DNA of 6,614 nt from the NCBI GenBank assembly GCA_028818995.1, contig JAPPMR010000068.1:1-6614 (forward strand), written 5' to 3'. The notes beneath the pieces were generated by a model that was not told the DNA's origin, ran no database searches, and worked only from the letters and a program-made list of their open reading frames with translations. The DNA is from Candidatus Poribacteria bacterium (GTDB lineage Bacteria > Poribacteria > WGA-4E > WGA-3G). This document shows positions 1-6,614 of this stretch, piece by piece. The translations under genes were made by a program, and so were the position numbers. Position 1 is the first letter of the stretch, and every line of letters starts with the position of its first letter.

Positions 1-1588
1 GGCGATGGCTTCGGACAGGGTGGCGGAGTTTGCGGAGGGCTTTCGCCTCAATTTGGCGTATACGTTCTCGTGTGACATCAAAAACGACACCGACCTCTTC
101 AAGCGTTTTTGGGTAACCGGTCGTAATGCAAAGTGCCTCAATCCGATCGCGTGTTGCTTCAGACAACAAAGGGGTAGCAGTATCGTCTTCAATCCCGAAG
201 CGGAGGATGATTACCTCTCGTTCCCGTTCAGACAGATCTGCGAGTGCCTCTTGGATACGTTCTTTGAGAATGCTAAGCTCAGCTTCTGTGGCTGGCGACA
301 GCACACTTGCATCTTCAATAAAATCCCCTAATTGGCTATCATCATCATCGTCTCCGATGGGGGTTTCTAATGAGACAGTTTCTGGAACAATCCTCAAAAC
401 TTCCCTAACTTTTTCTGCTGGGAGTCCCATATCTTCAGCGATTTCTTCTGGTGTTGGTCGGCGCCCTAAATCTTGGATGAGTGAACGCTCCGCTCGCCTA
501 AGTTTATTGATTCTTTCATGCATGTGGACTGGAATACGGATGGTACGACCTTGGTCAGCAATGGCGCGGGTAATACTTTGACGTATCCACCACGTAGCAT
601 ACGTGCTAAACTTAAAGCCGCGTTGATAATCAAACTTGTCTACTGCTCTCATCAATCCTATATTGCCTTCCTGAATCAGATCAAGGAATTCAAGTCCCGG
701 TGCTTGGTGTCTATATTTCTTTGCGATACTAACAACTAACCTGAGATTGGCTTCAACAATAGCCATCTTTGCATCTTGGGCATTGGTTTCGCCGGCACAA
801 ATCTGATTGGTAATAGTTTGGAGAGAATCGCGAGATATTCCGATTGTATTTAGGTATTGTTGAATCTCGCGTTGATAGCGGACGATGTTAATGTATGCCT
901 CTTTTGCAGCAACCGTTTTGAAATTATGAGTCTTTGAGTTTAGCCTTCCGTTGAACCACTCTTGCGGGAGTTTATGTCGTTTTTGGAGGCGTGCAATTTC
1001 TCGTTCCCGGTCAGCAATATTCCGTTCAACCTCTTTGACCCGTCCTGATATTTTGCTAATTTCTTCGCGGTCAATCCTCAATTGCTCAAGGTGTTTGACG
1101 AAGTTTGCATAACTTCCCACTGTTTCAAATTCCACGACTGAATTGTTCTTAGCCGCTTCTTTGGCAGCAAGCAGATATTCTAATTCTAAAGTTTCAATGA
1201 CTTGCATCGTCTTTTCAACTTTTTCGCGCAGCTTACGCTCCTTATCACGAGTTGAGCTGCTCGACACTTGCATATCAATAATATCAGATGCCCGTTTTTT
1301 TGCGATAATGATTTTATAGAGAAGTTTTCGCATCTCTGCTACCGCAAGTCGAGTAGTAAAAGTTGCAGCTTGTGCCTGGCGGAGTCCCATCTCAATTTGC
1401 TGAGATAATTCTATCTCCTTTTCTTTATCTATCAACGGGACTTTCCCCATGTCACGTAGATAAACTTTAATCAGATCTTCACGTTCACTGATTTCCCCTG
1501 GAGTGAATTCCATTAAGTCATCATATTCAACCTGATCCGCGTTTTCGGATTCATTAAAATCAAGTGGGTATGTATTACCTAATTCCAC
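1..1588 (-). CDS. rpoD: Primary (RpoD/SigA-type) RNA polymerase sigma factor, 3' end cut by window edge
   Basis: This is a group 1 sigma-70 factor, the RNA polymerase subunit that recognises -35/-10 promoters and melts DNA for housekeeping transcription. My reverse-strand translation gives 529 codons with no stop. Region 1.1 is essentially absent. Region 1.2 is near residues 36-68 ([20 protein letters not shown]), followed by a long, charged, helical non-conserved segment to about 268. Region 2 is at 271-345 with [11 protein letters not shown] and [10 protein letters not shown], region 3 begins at RTIRIPVHM (348-356), and the 3.2 finger includes [12 protein letters not shown]. Region 4 is at about 443-525 and ends [18 protein letters not shown], so probably only a few residues lie beyond the edge. 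Start: GTG at 1588, nine bases after GGAG, with an in-frame TGA two codons upstream. It lies downstream of dnaG, as in many bacteria. Oddities are about 21 extra residues (470-490) inside region 4 and two extra residues before FLDLIQEGN compared with E. coli sigma-70. Family assignment is very secure; primary rather than alternative status is inferred from full region 1.2-4.2 conservation and location. Confidence 0.95.
   Translation of the reverse strand, partial: MELGNTYPLDFNESENADQVEYDDLMEFTPGEISEREDLIKVYLRDMGKVPLIDKEKEIELSQQIEMGLRQAQAATFTTRLAVAEMRKLLYKIIIAKKRASDIIDMQVSSSSTRDKERKLREKVEKTMQVIETLELEYLLAAKEAAKNNSVVEFETVGSYANFVKHLEQLRIDREEISKISGRVKEVERNIADREREIARLQKRHKLPQEWFNGRLNSKTHNFKTVAAKEAYINIVRYQREIQQYLNTIGISRDSLQTITNQICAGETNAQDAKMAIVEANLRLVVSIAKKYRHQAPGLEFLDLIQEGNIGLMRAVDKFDYQRGFKFSTYATWWIRQSITRAIADQGRTIRIPVHMHERINKLRRAERSLIQDLGRRPTPEEIAEDMGLPAEKVREVLRIVPETVSLETPIGDDDDDSQLGDFIEDASVLSPATEAELSILKERIQEALADLSEREREVIILRFGIEDDTATPLLSEATRDRIEALCITTGYPKTLEEVGVVFDVTRERIRQIEAKALRKLRHPVRSHR
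119..181 (-). other. Insertion of ~21 residues in sigma region 4, between 4.1 and the 4.2 helix-turn-helix
   Basis: In typical primary sigma factors the 4.1 helix ending RFGI is joined to the TLEEVG helix by about six residues. Here RFGIEDD and [10 protein letters not shown] are separated by residues 470-490 ([21 protein letters not shown]). The reading frame stays open and both flanks are textbook region 4, so this is an in-frame insertion, not a sequencing frameshift. Within it TRDRIEAL (131-154) resembles [13 protein letters not shown] of the recognition helix (35-73). Confidence 0.8.
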
Positions 1589-1593
1589 CAGTC

Positions 1594-1603
1594 AGTTCTC
1601 CTT
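1594..1603 (-). promoter_or_regulatory. Ribosome binding site of rpoD
   Basis: AAGGAGAACT on the minus strand places GGAG nine bases before the GTG at 1588, which decides the start codon. The same ten bases occur before the truncated sigma gene at 2269-2278, showing that the two genes share their leader by duplication. Confidence 0.75.
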
Positions 1604-1695
1604 TTCATGTTGTGAATTCTTTGGGCAATTCTCTTTCTTTAGACTTTTGTGCTTGTTCTAAAATTTACTGAGCAAGACGTGCCTTCAATTTGACA

Positions 1696-1701
1696 ATTAT
1701 A
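1696..1701 (-). promoter_or_regulatory. Candidate -10 box (TATAAT) upstream of rpoD
   Basis: A perfect TATAAT sits on the minus strand just after the stop of the truncated sigma gene, about 108 bases before the rpoD start codon. It could give rpoD its own promoter with a leader of roughly 100 bases. I see no convincing TTGACA-like -35 hexamer 15-18 bases upstream, and no TGn extension, so in an AT-rich spacer this could be chance. Confidence 0.3.
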
Positions 1702-1709
1702 CAAGTTTC

Positions 1710-2267
1710 CTAAGTGTTGAGATCGTCGTTTCCTTCTGCTGAAGCGATAGCACGGGAAATACTTTGACGTACCCACCAAGTAACGTAAGTGTTAAACTGA
1801 AAACCGCCTTGATAATCAAAGTTATCAATAGCTTTCATTAAACCGATGTTGGCTTCCTGAATCAGATCGAAAAATTCACGACCTTGAGCTTCTTTCCCAT
1901 ATTTCTTAACGATGCTAACGACCAGCCTCAGATTTGCTTTTACAATCGCCATTTTAGCATCTTGAGCATTATCAATTATGCTGGAATCTATCTGTTTCGC
2001 AATATTTTGTAGTTTGTCGCGAGAGATGCAGAAAGTATTAATGTGTTGTTTAATTTCGTGCTGATAATGAGCAATCTTGAGATATGCTTGCTTAACAGCA
2101 TCTGTTTCAAAATCGTGGGTTTCAGCGTTGAATTCTCTATCAAACCATTCTGCAGGGATGTTATGTTCCTTCACGAGGTGTGAAATTTCCTGTTCGCGTT
2201 CATTAATATTGCGTTCAACTTCTTTAAACTGAAATTCAAGCGGATGTGCATTTCCCAAATCCATCAT
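1710..2267 (-). CDS. Truncated sigma-70 paralogue, essentially region 2 only
   Basis: This 185-residue protein is a partial copy of the adjacent rpoD product. [11 protein letters not shown] matches [11 protein letters not shown] at the rpoD start. Residues 14-176 then align with rpoD residues about 184-345: the end of the non-conserved segment and region 2 with [22 protein letters not shown] and SRAIA. Region 1.2 and regions 3 and 4 are missing, and the protein ends in an unrelated tail ([10 protein letters not shown]). By family knowledge region 2 binds the beta' coiled coil of RNA polymerase and recognises the -10 element, so this could bind polymerase or be inactive; no function is established. 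It keeps both tryptophans and the RQ of region 2.3, but basic positions equivalent to E. coli K418, R423 and K426 are N149, G154 and Q157. The first ATG (2267) overlaps the dnaG stop as TAATG, suggesting translational coupling. The second ATG (2264) aligns with the rpoD start and lies eight bases from GGAG, so it may be the real start. Confidence 0.8.
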   Translation of the reverse strand: MMDLGNAHPLEFQFKEVERNINEREQEISHLVKEHNIPAEWFDREFNAETHDFETDAVKQAYLKIAHYQHEIKQHINTFCISRDKLQNIAKQIDSSIIDNAQDAKMAIVKANLRLVVSIVKKYGKEAQGREFFDLIQEANIGLMKAIDNFDYQGGFQFNTYVTWWVRQSISRAIASAEGNDDLNT

Positions 2268-4135
2268 TAGTTCTCCTTCTCAATATTATCAGTAATTTGA
2301 GGGGTATCCGTATCTTCGTCAGACTGGGGTGAATTTCCTGTCTGTTCAAGGAGGTCTTTTTGTACAAAGGCTCGTCTTTGGTTTGATAAGTCTACCTTTT
2401 TTCTAAATGTTTCAAGATCATCTTCTCCCTCTGCAAGAGCGTTTGATTGGATACTTCTTTCAACGTCTTGTAAAGTAAAACTTTTTAGTTTCTTGAGATA
2501 CCCTGCAATCTTTAAGTGAGGGTTGGGAGTACTATATTTCCTGCTAAGTACGTTGGTAATAATGCTTTTAAGGGTTTCGTCCTCACAGGTGTTAAGGATG
2601 TGTTGTATATCAACGTTTTCTTCGTTCTCAGTGGCATCCCAAAGCAGTTGCATAACGTTTGAGAGGCGGGAATTTGTTATTTCTTGGTAGTGTAGCAATG
2701 TCTTCACTTCGAAAATCATTTCGGGAACCTGGATTAAAACTTGGACTAATTGCCATTCAATTTGTTCGCGTGGTGATAACTTCTTTGAGGTTGTTTTTTG
2801 ACTCGGTGCGTTACGATGTGTTGTGTTCTCTTTCAATCCTAAATCACGTAATTCCCGCCAAAGTAATCCTTCATCAATTTCAAGTTCCTTTACTGCATAT
2901 TTTACATATTCTGTTCGTTCGACTCGGTTTTTGATGTTCACAAGTATCGCGCTAATGTCTTTGACAACTTGTGTTTTGACATCAGGGCGGCGGATATTTT
3001 TTTCTTGAATCGCGGATTGAATTTGAAATTCAATTAGGTTTATCGCTTTATCGATTAGTTCGCTGAAAGCATCGGCGCCGTTCTGCTTGACATAGGAATC
3101 TGGATCATCACCTTTTGGCATGAGGGCAATCCGCACACGAATCTCTTCACCGATAAGTCTATGCAACCCACGTTGTGCTGCTTGCAATCCAGATGCGTCA
3201 CCATCAAAAACGATAACAACTTCAGGCGTATACCTTTTCAGTAGTGCCGCATGTTCCTCGCTTAAAGATGTGCCTGATGAGGCTATAACGTTTTCAATGC
3301 CATGTTGATGTAACATCAGCACATCCATATACCCCTCTACAAGAATAGCAGACTGCTTTTTGGATATAGATTGCCTCGCTTTGTCAAGATTAAAAAGGAT
3401 TCTGCTTTTGTCGTATAGTACCGTTGTGGGGGAATTTAGATATTTCGGTTGATGTTCATCAGACAACGCACGACCACCAAATCCGACTGGCACGCCTTGT
3501 GCATTGTAAATTGGAAATAGTATTCGATTCCAGAAACGGTCTTGAGGACCTTGATCTTCATTTTTAATCAACCCAGCATCAACCAATTGCTGCACAGTCC
3601 AACCTTCATGATTTGCTGCTTTTACCAAATCACGCCTCTGTTGTTTCGCGTAACCGAGTTGGAATAGTTGATTAGTTTGTGAATTCACACCACGGTTTTT
3701 GAGATACTCACGTGCATGTTGGCTGTGTTGACCTGTGCGCAGTAGTTCGTGGTAGTATTTCACTGCAAACCTATTAAGTTCACTTAAGTCATTGATTAGT
3801 TTTTGTCTGGCACTGGATTTTGCATCTCGTGTCGGCAACGAAACATTCGCCCGATCTGCGAGCCATTCAATCGCCTCAATAAAAGTTTTCCCTTCATGTT
3901 TTTGCAGGAAATGAATGACATTACCACCTGTTTGGCATCCAAAACAGTAGAATATCTGTTTTTCTGGCGACACTGAAAAAGAAGGCGTCTTTTCTTCGTG
4001 AAATGGACAGAGTGCTTGGTAGTTTCGTCCAGTTTGTTTGAGTGCAACACCAGATTCAGAAATTACGTCTACGATATTATTCTGTGTCCGAATTTCCTCA
4101 ATCGTTTCGGGTGGTATATAGTTTCTTGTTGCCAT
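2267..4135 (-). CDS. dnaG: DNA primase DnaG
   Basis: DnaG makes the short RNA primers for leading-strand initiation and Okazaki fragments, working with the replicative helicase DnaB. The 622 residues match the usual family length of about 600. The N-terminal CHC2 zinc-binding domain has C43, H46, C64 and C67 ([11 protein letters not shown] and YCFGC). The catalytic core includes [13 protein letters not shown] (199-211) and GFGGRAL (218-224). The TOPRIM metal-binding centre shows E267 in LVEGYMDV and D311/D313 in FDGDASG, so all key residues are present. The C-terminal third, rich in helix-forming and charged residues, fits a helicase-interaction domain, followed by an acidic tail rich in Asp and Thr. 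The ATG at 4135 is preceded by GAGG seven bases upstream. It lies 51 bases after mutS2 and overlaps the truncated sigma gene by one base, consistent with one operon. Identification is very secure. Confidence 0.97.
   Translation of the reverse strand: MATRNYIPPETIEEIRTQNNIVDVISESGVALKQTGRNYQALCPFHEEKTPSFSVSPEKQIFYCFGCQTGGNVIHFLQKHEGKTFIEAIEWLADRANVSLPTRDAKSSARQKLINDLSELNRFAVKYYHELLRTGQHSQHAREYLKNRGVNSQTNQLFQLGYAKQQRRDLVKAANHEGWTVQQLVDAGLIKNEDQGPQDRFWNRILFPIYNAQGVPVGFGGRALSDEHQPKYLNSPTTVLYDKSRILFNLDKARQSISKKQSAILVEGYMDVLMLHQHGIENVIASSGTSLSEEHAALLKRYTPEVVIVFDGDASGLQAAQRGLHRLIGEEIRVRIALMPKGDDPDSYVKQNGADAFSELIDKAINLIEFQIQSAIQEKNIRRPDVKTQVVKDISAILVNIKNRVERTEYVKYAVKELEIDEGLLWRELRDLGLKENTTHRNAPSQKTTSKKLSPREQIEWQLVQVLIQVPEMIFEVKTLLHYQEITNSRLSNVMQLLWDATENEENVDIQHILNTCEDETLKSIITNVLSRKYSTPNPHLKIAGYLKKLKSFTLQDVERSIQSNALAEGEDDLETFRKKVDLSNQRRAFVQKDLLEQTGNSPQSDEDTDTPQITDNIEKEN
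2269..2278 (-). promoter_or_regulatory. Ribosome binding site of the truncated sigma gene, inside the end of dnaG
   Basis: AAGGAGAACT is embedded in the last dnaG codons (EKEN then TAA). GGAG is five bases from the first ATG and eight from the second. The element is identical to the one before rpoD, and its position inside dnaG makes translation of the small gene likely to depend on dnaG translation. Confidence 0.7.
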
Positions 4136-4142
4136 GAGAAGA

Positions 4143-4146
4143 CCTC
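4143..4146 (-). promoter_or_regulatory. Ribosome binding site of dnaG
   Basis: GAGG on the minus strand lies seven bases before the ATG at 4135. It is a shorter match than the AAGGAG of the two downstream sigma genes, but well placed, and it supports this start. Confidence 0.55.
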
Positions 4147-4150
4147 TAAA

Positions 4151-4162
4151 TCAACATGTTGA
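4151..4162. repeat. Perfect 12-bp palindrome between mutS2 and dnaG
   Basis: TCAACATGTTGA is its own reverse complement and sits just upstream of the dnaG ribosome binding site in the only gap between mutS2 and dnaG. With no loop it would make a poor RNA hairpin, so if functional it is more likely a dimeric protein binding site. It may be chance, since the symmetry does not extend into the flanks. Confidence 0.4.
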
Positions 4163-4186
4163 CTATTTCAGAAGAAAACTATCAAG

Positions 4187-6613
4187 TCATTCTTTGAATT
4201 TAACGACAGTAACACCCTCTCCACCTTCACTATGGGGAGCGTATTGATAATTAGCGACGTGTGGGTTCGTGTTTAATACCTCGTGAACCGCGCTACGTAA
4301 TGCCCCAGTACCCTTTCCGTGCAGAATTCTCACAGTTAATAATCCTGCAAGGTAGGCATCGTCCAGATATTTGTCCGTAATGTCTAATCCTTCTTTAACA
4401 AGCATGCCATGAATACACAGCTCCTCTTGAACTGAATTTGCTTTGTTATACTGCATTTCCAGAACAGAAGCAGTGAGATTTTGCGACTCTTTTTTCGGCA
4501 CAACATTGTCAATATCGTTATAAGAAAGATTCATCTGCATACTGCCAACTCGGACCTGTAAAGGCGTACTACCATGTTTGTCAATAGTGGTAACCTGCCC
4601 AAATCGATTCAACTTTATAATTCGGACTTTGTCACCAACCTTAACAGAGAGTTTGTTTTTCTTAGTTTGTTTTTTGGGTGGGTCGGGTTTGAGTTGTTTT
4701 TTGGCGGTTTCAATTTTTGTGAATGCTTCGCGGATACTGGCTTTGGAGGCTTGCTCACGACGAATATCTGCAACTATATTGTCTACTGTTCGGCGAGCTG
4801 TAGATACTATTTCCAGTGCTTCTTTTTCAGCGTCTTGTAGACGGGTTTTTTGTTCTGTTTCAAATGTATCAATTAACTCTTTATGTTTCTGATATTCTGT
4901 TTCAGCGAGACGAATTTTTTCATGGAGTTGTTCACGTTCGGTATCCAATTCCCGTTGTGTTTGTTGTAGTTGGATGAGTAGGTCTTCCACAGCGATGTTA
5001 TTTTTTTCCAAGTTGCTTTCTGCGTCAGCGAGGATACGGGAAGGGAGTCCTAATTGTTCGGCGATTTTCAGTGCATTACTACTTCCAGGAACCCCTATCT
5101 TTAAACGGTATGTCGGTTTTAATGTGCTCCAGTCAAATTCCATTGAAGCGTTTTCCATGTTATTTTGTGTATGGGTATAAGCCTTAAGTGCACCATAATG
5201 TGTCGTAACGATTGTACTGACATTCTGTTCGCTCAACCAAGCCAAGATCGCCATACCGAGTGCCGTTCCTTCAGTCGGGTCGGTGCCCGCTCCGATCTCG
5301 TCCAATAGAACAAGAGTATGTGCGGATCCAGAGTCCTCAATTGCGTTCAGCATTACAGCAATCTTCGTGATATGTGAGGAAAAGGTGCTAAGACTCTGTT
5401 CTATGTTCTGATCGTCACCTATATCGGCAAATATGTGATGAAAAATCGGGAGTTTGCTACCACTTGCTGCCGGAATATGTAACCCAGATTGTGCCATCAA
5501 ACACAATAACCCTACCGTTTTAAGCACAACAGTTTTTCCACCCGTATTCGGACCTGTGATGACAAGCGTCTTGAAACCTTTGCCAATGCGTACATCTGTG
5601 GGAACAACTCGCGTAGGTTGCTTATGTTTTGGTTTGGCTGGTTCTGATATTTTTTGTTTTTGGGACTGAGAATTCGCTCGGACTTGGAATTCCAGGAGAG
5701 GGTGTCGCGCTTCAGAAAGGTTCACAACACCGTTCGCATTCAATTTAGGTTCAACGGCATTCAATTCATGGCTAAATCGAGCTTTGGCATTTAGGAAGTC
5801 AAGTTCAGCAAGGAGATTAAGAGCAGATTCAAAATCATCTATCCGTTCACGTATTCGGTCAGTTAAATCCAACAGAATCTTACGAATCTCTCTATTTTCA
5901 GCTTCAACTGCCTCATGAAGGGCATTGTTCATTTCAACTATTGACAACGGTTCCATAAAATAGGTCGCACCACTGGTGGATTGACCTTGAACAACGCCGC
6001 TAAAAAAAGGCCTCGCATCTTGTTTGATAGGTATTACATAACGATTGTTTCTAAAGGTAATGACCGATTCCTGAATTGATTTTTGATGTTCGGGAGAGCG
6101 GAGGATCGCTTCTAATTTTTGATGAATGTTTTCACGGGATTTGATAAGTTTACGACGAATAGCACGTAACTCGGAACTTGCACGGTCTAAGACAGTTCCT
6201 TCAGGACTAATACAATACGATATAATTTTAACGATTTCGTCAAAGACAGGCAGCGAATCTACGATATATAGTAGTCGTGGAAAATCTTCACGATCCAGAT
6301 TATTAAATTTCTTTTTTATTCTGAATGGTAGTTCTGCTACCTTTACAACATTTAAGAACGCCTCCGGTTCTAAGATAGCACCAGAAATAGAGGCTTGTCG
6401 AAGTATCTGACCAATATCTGTTAATCCATTCAGCGGAATATCACCGGACTGTTGCTGAAAAGTTTTCACTTCAGTACATAATTTCAATAAATTACGTACT
6501 ATGTCCAGTGAATCAGAGGGAGCAAGTTTATCTACCCGCGCATTTCCTAACTCAGAAACCGTATACCTTTTTAATAGGTTTTTGAGTTTATCGAATTCTA
6601 AGGCTGTTTCCAC
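4187..6613 (-). CDS. mutS2: MutS2 family ATPase/endonuclease; 5' end at window edge
   Basis: MutS2 is a MutS-like ATPase without the mismatch-recognition domain. Family members are linked to suppression of homologous recombination and, in Bacillus, to rescue of collided ribosomes; which role applies here is not visible. The 808 residues are near the family norm of about 780-800. Residues 1-300 form the helical core and lever. The ATPase has Walker A GPNTGGKT (354-361), the signature around DQNIEQSLSTFSSH (401-414), Walker B LVLLDEIGAGTD (434-445) and TTHYG (470-474). A charged coiled-coil segment (about 540-640) is followed by a KOW-like domain (658-705) and a C-terminal Smr domain (730-808) with HGKGTGALR (765-773). 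Oddities are a Lys/Gln-rich linker of about 25 residues (311-335) before the ATPase core, and LCIHG where Smr domains usually have LDLRG or LDLHG. The start shown is a GTG at the very edge; homologues usually have a few more residues before the ALEF motif, so the real start may lie outside. Confidence 0.95.
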   Translation of the reverse strand: METALEFDKLKNLLKRYTVSELGNARVDKLAPSDSLDIVRNLLKLCTEVKTFQQQSGDIPLNGLTDIGQILRQASISGAILEPEAFLNVVKVAELPFRIKKKFNNLDREDFPRLLYIVDSLPVFDEIVKIISYCISPEGTVLDRASSELRAIRRKLIKSRENIHQKLEAILRSPEHQKSIQESVITFRNNRYVIPIKQDARPFFSGVVQGQSTSGATYFMEPLSIVEMNNALHEAVEAENREIRKILLDLTDRIRERIDDFESALNLLAELDFLNAKARFSHELNAVEPKLNANGVVNLSEARHPLLEFQVRANSQSQKQKISEPAKPKHKQPTRVVPTDVRIGKGFKTLVITGPNTGGKTVVLKTVGLLCLMAQSGLHIPAASGSKLPIFHHIFADIGDDQNIEQSLSTFSSHITKIAVMLNAIEDSGSAHTLVLLDEIGAGTDPTEGTALGMAILAWLSEQNVSTIVTTHYGALKAYTHTQNNMENASMEFDWSTLKPTYRLKIGVPGSSNALKIAEQLGLPSRILADAESNLEKNNIAVEDLLIQLQQTQRELDTEREQLHEKIRLAETEYQKHKELIDTFETEQKTRLQDAEKEALEIVSTARRTVDNIVADIRREQASKASIREAFTKIETAKKQLKPDPPKKQTKKNKLSVKVGDKVRIIKLNRFGQVTTIDKHGSTPLQVRVGSMQMNLSYNDIDNVVPKKESQNLTASVLEMQYNKANSVQEELCIHGMLVKEGLDITDKYLDDAYLAGLLTVRILHGKGTGALRSAVHEVLNTNPHVANYQYAPHSEGGEGVTVVKFKE

Positions 6614-6614
6614 G

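Larger units (their letters stand above)
1589..1709 (-). other. Intergenic spacer between the two sigma genes, possible coding remnant
   Basis: The 121-base gap holds the rpoD ribosome binding site and a TATAAT box. Read in the same frame as the truncated sigma gene after its TAG, it gives roughly IVKLKARLAQ, a TAA, then ILEQAQKSKERELPKEFTT and TGA. That looks more like protein than random spacer, but I cannot match it to a family. In another frame, the bases just before rpoD read EKEN then stop, the same as the last four codons of dnaG. No hairpin followed by a T run is seen, so there is no evident terminator. Confidence 0.35.

Noticed and set aside
126..581. Open frame of 151 codons on the plus strand
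   Set aside because: It lies wholly antisense to the strongly conserved rpoD regions 3-4, is Ser/Arg-rich and low in complexity, and has no family resemblance; it is a shadow of the real gene.
1..1588. rpoD as a frameshifted pseudogene because of the region 4 insertion
   Set aside because: The frame is open for all 529 codons and both sides of the insert are conserved in the same frame.
1579..1608. Nine-codon upstream ORF (MKRRTDWWN) overlapping the rpoD start
   Set aside because: It contains the rpoD ribosome binding site and has no Shine-Dalgarno of its own; probably a by-product of that sequence.
1651..1677. Imperfect inverted repeat CTTGTTC/GAGCAAG as a terminator
   Set aside because: On the transcribed strand the stem has a C-A mismatch, only seven positions, and no T run follows.
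1690..1695. TTGACA on the plus strand as a -35 box
   Set aside because: No -10-like hexamer is found about 17 bases downstream on the plus strand, and no plus-strand gene is supported.
3796..4050. 84-codon minus-strand frame within dnaG
   Set aside because: It overlaps the dnaG zinc-finger coding region in another frame, and the dnaG frame has intact conserved motifs.
4578..4892. Plus-strand open frame with a hydrophobic, Phe/Cys-rich product
   Set aside because: It is antisense to the mutS2 coiled coil and KOW-like part; the Phe and Ser runs come from complementing Lys and Glu codons.

Overview
The window is a compact bacterial gene cluster transcribed entirely on the minus strand. Read 5'->3' on that strand the order is mutS2 (right edge), dnaG (DNA primase), a short sigma-70-family gene covering little more than sigma region 2, and a near-complete primary sigma factor gene (rpoD/sigA type) that runs off the left edge. 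The dnaG-sigma linkage is the core of the classical bacterial macromolecular-synthesis operon. Here mutS2 stands upstream, in the place where rpsU is often found. The DNA is moderately AT-rich, Shine-Dalgarno sites are good (AAGGAG, GAGG), and two of the four genes appear to start with GTG. No tRNA, rRNA, CRISPR array or transposase is visible. The families place this in Bacteria, probably a lineage outside the well-studied model phyla because of the insertions in the sigma factor. A Poribacteria-like or related uncultivated lineage is only a guess.

Layout: 6613-4187 encodes MutS2 with Walker ATPase, KOW-like and Smr domains; its true start may lie just outside the window. A 51-bp gap with a perfect 12-bp palindrome precedes dnaG (4135-2267), which has an intact zinc finger and TOPRIM centre. 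The dnaG stop overlaps the start of the truncated sigma gene (2267-1710) as TAATG. A spacer of about 120 bp (1709-1589) with a TATAAT box and a possible coding remnant leads to the full sigma factor (1588 to beyond 1).

The notable content is the sigma pair. The short gene is a diverged partial copy of the neighbouring rpoD. It keeps the first dozen codons and the ribosome-binding leader, lacks about 172 codons including region 1.2, keeps the end of the non-conserved region plus region 2, and then stops before regions 3 and 4. Many differences between the copies are synonymous, so the short one looks kept rather than decaying, yet it has lost three basic residues of the promoter-melting region. 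The full-length sigma factor has an extra segment of about 21 residues inside region 4, between the 4.1 helix and the helix-turn-helix. Part of that segment resembles the region 4.2 recognition helix. All gaps between genes are shorter than 300 bp.
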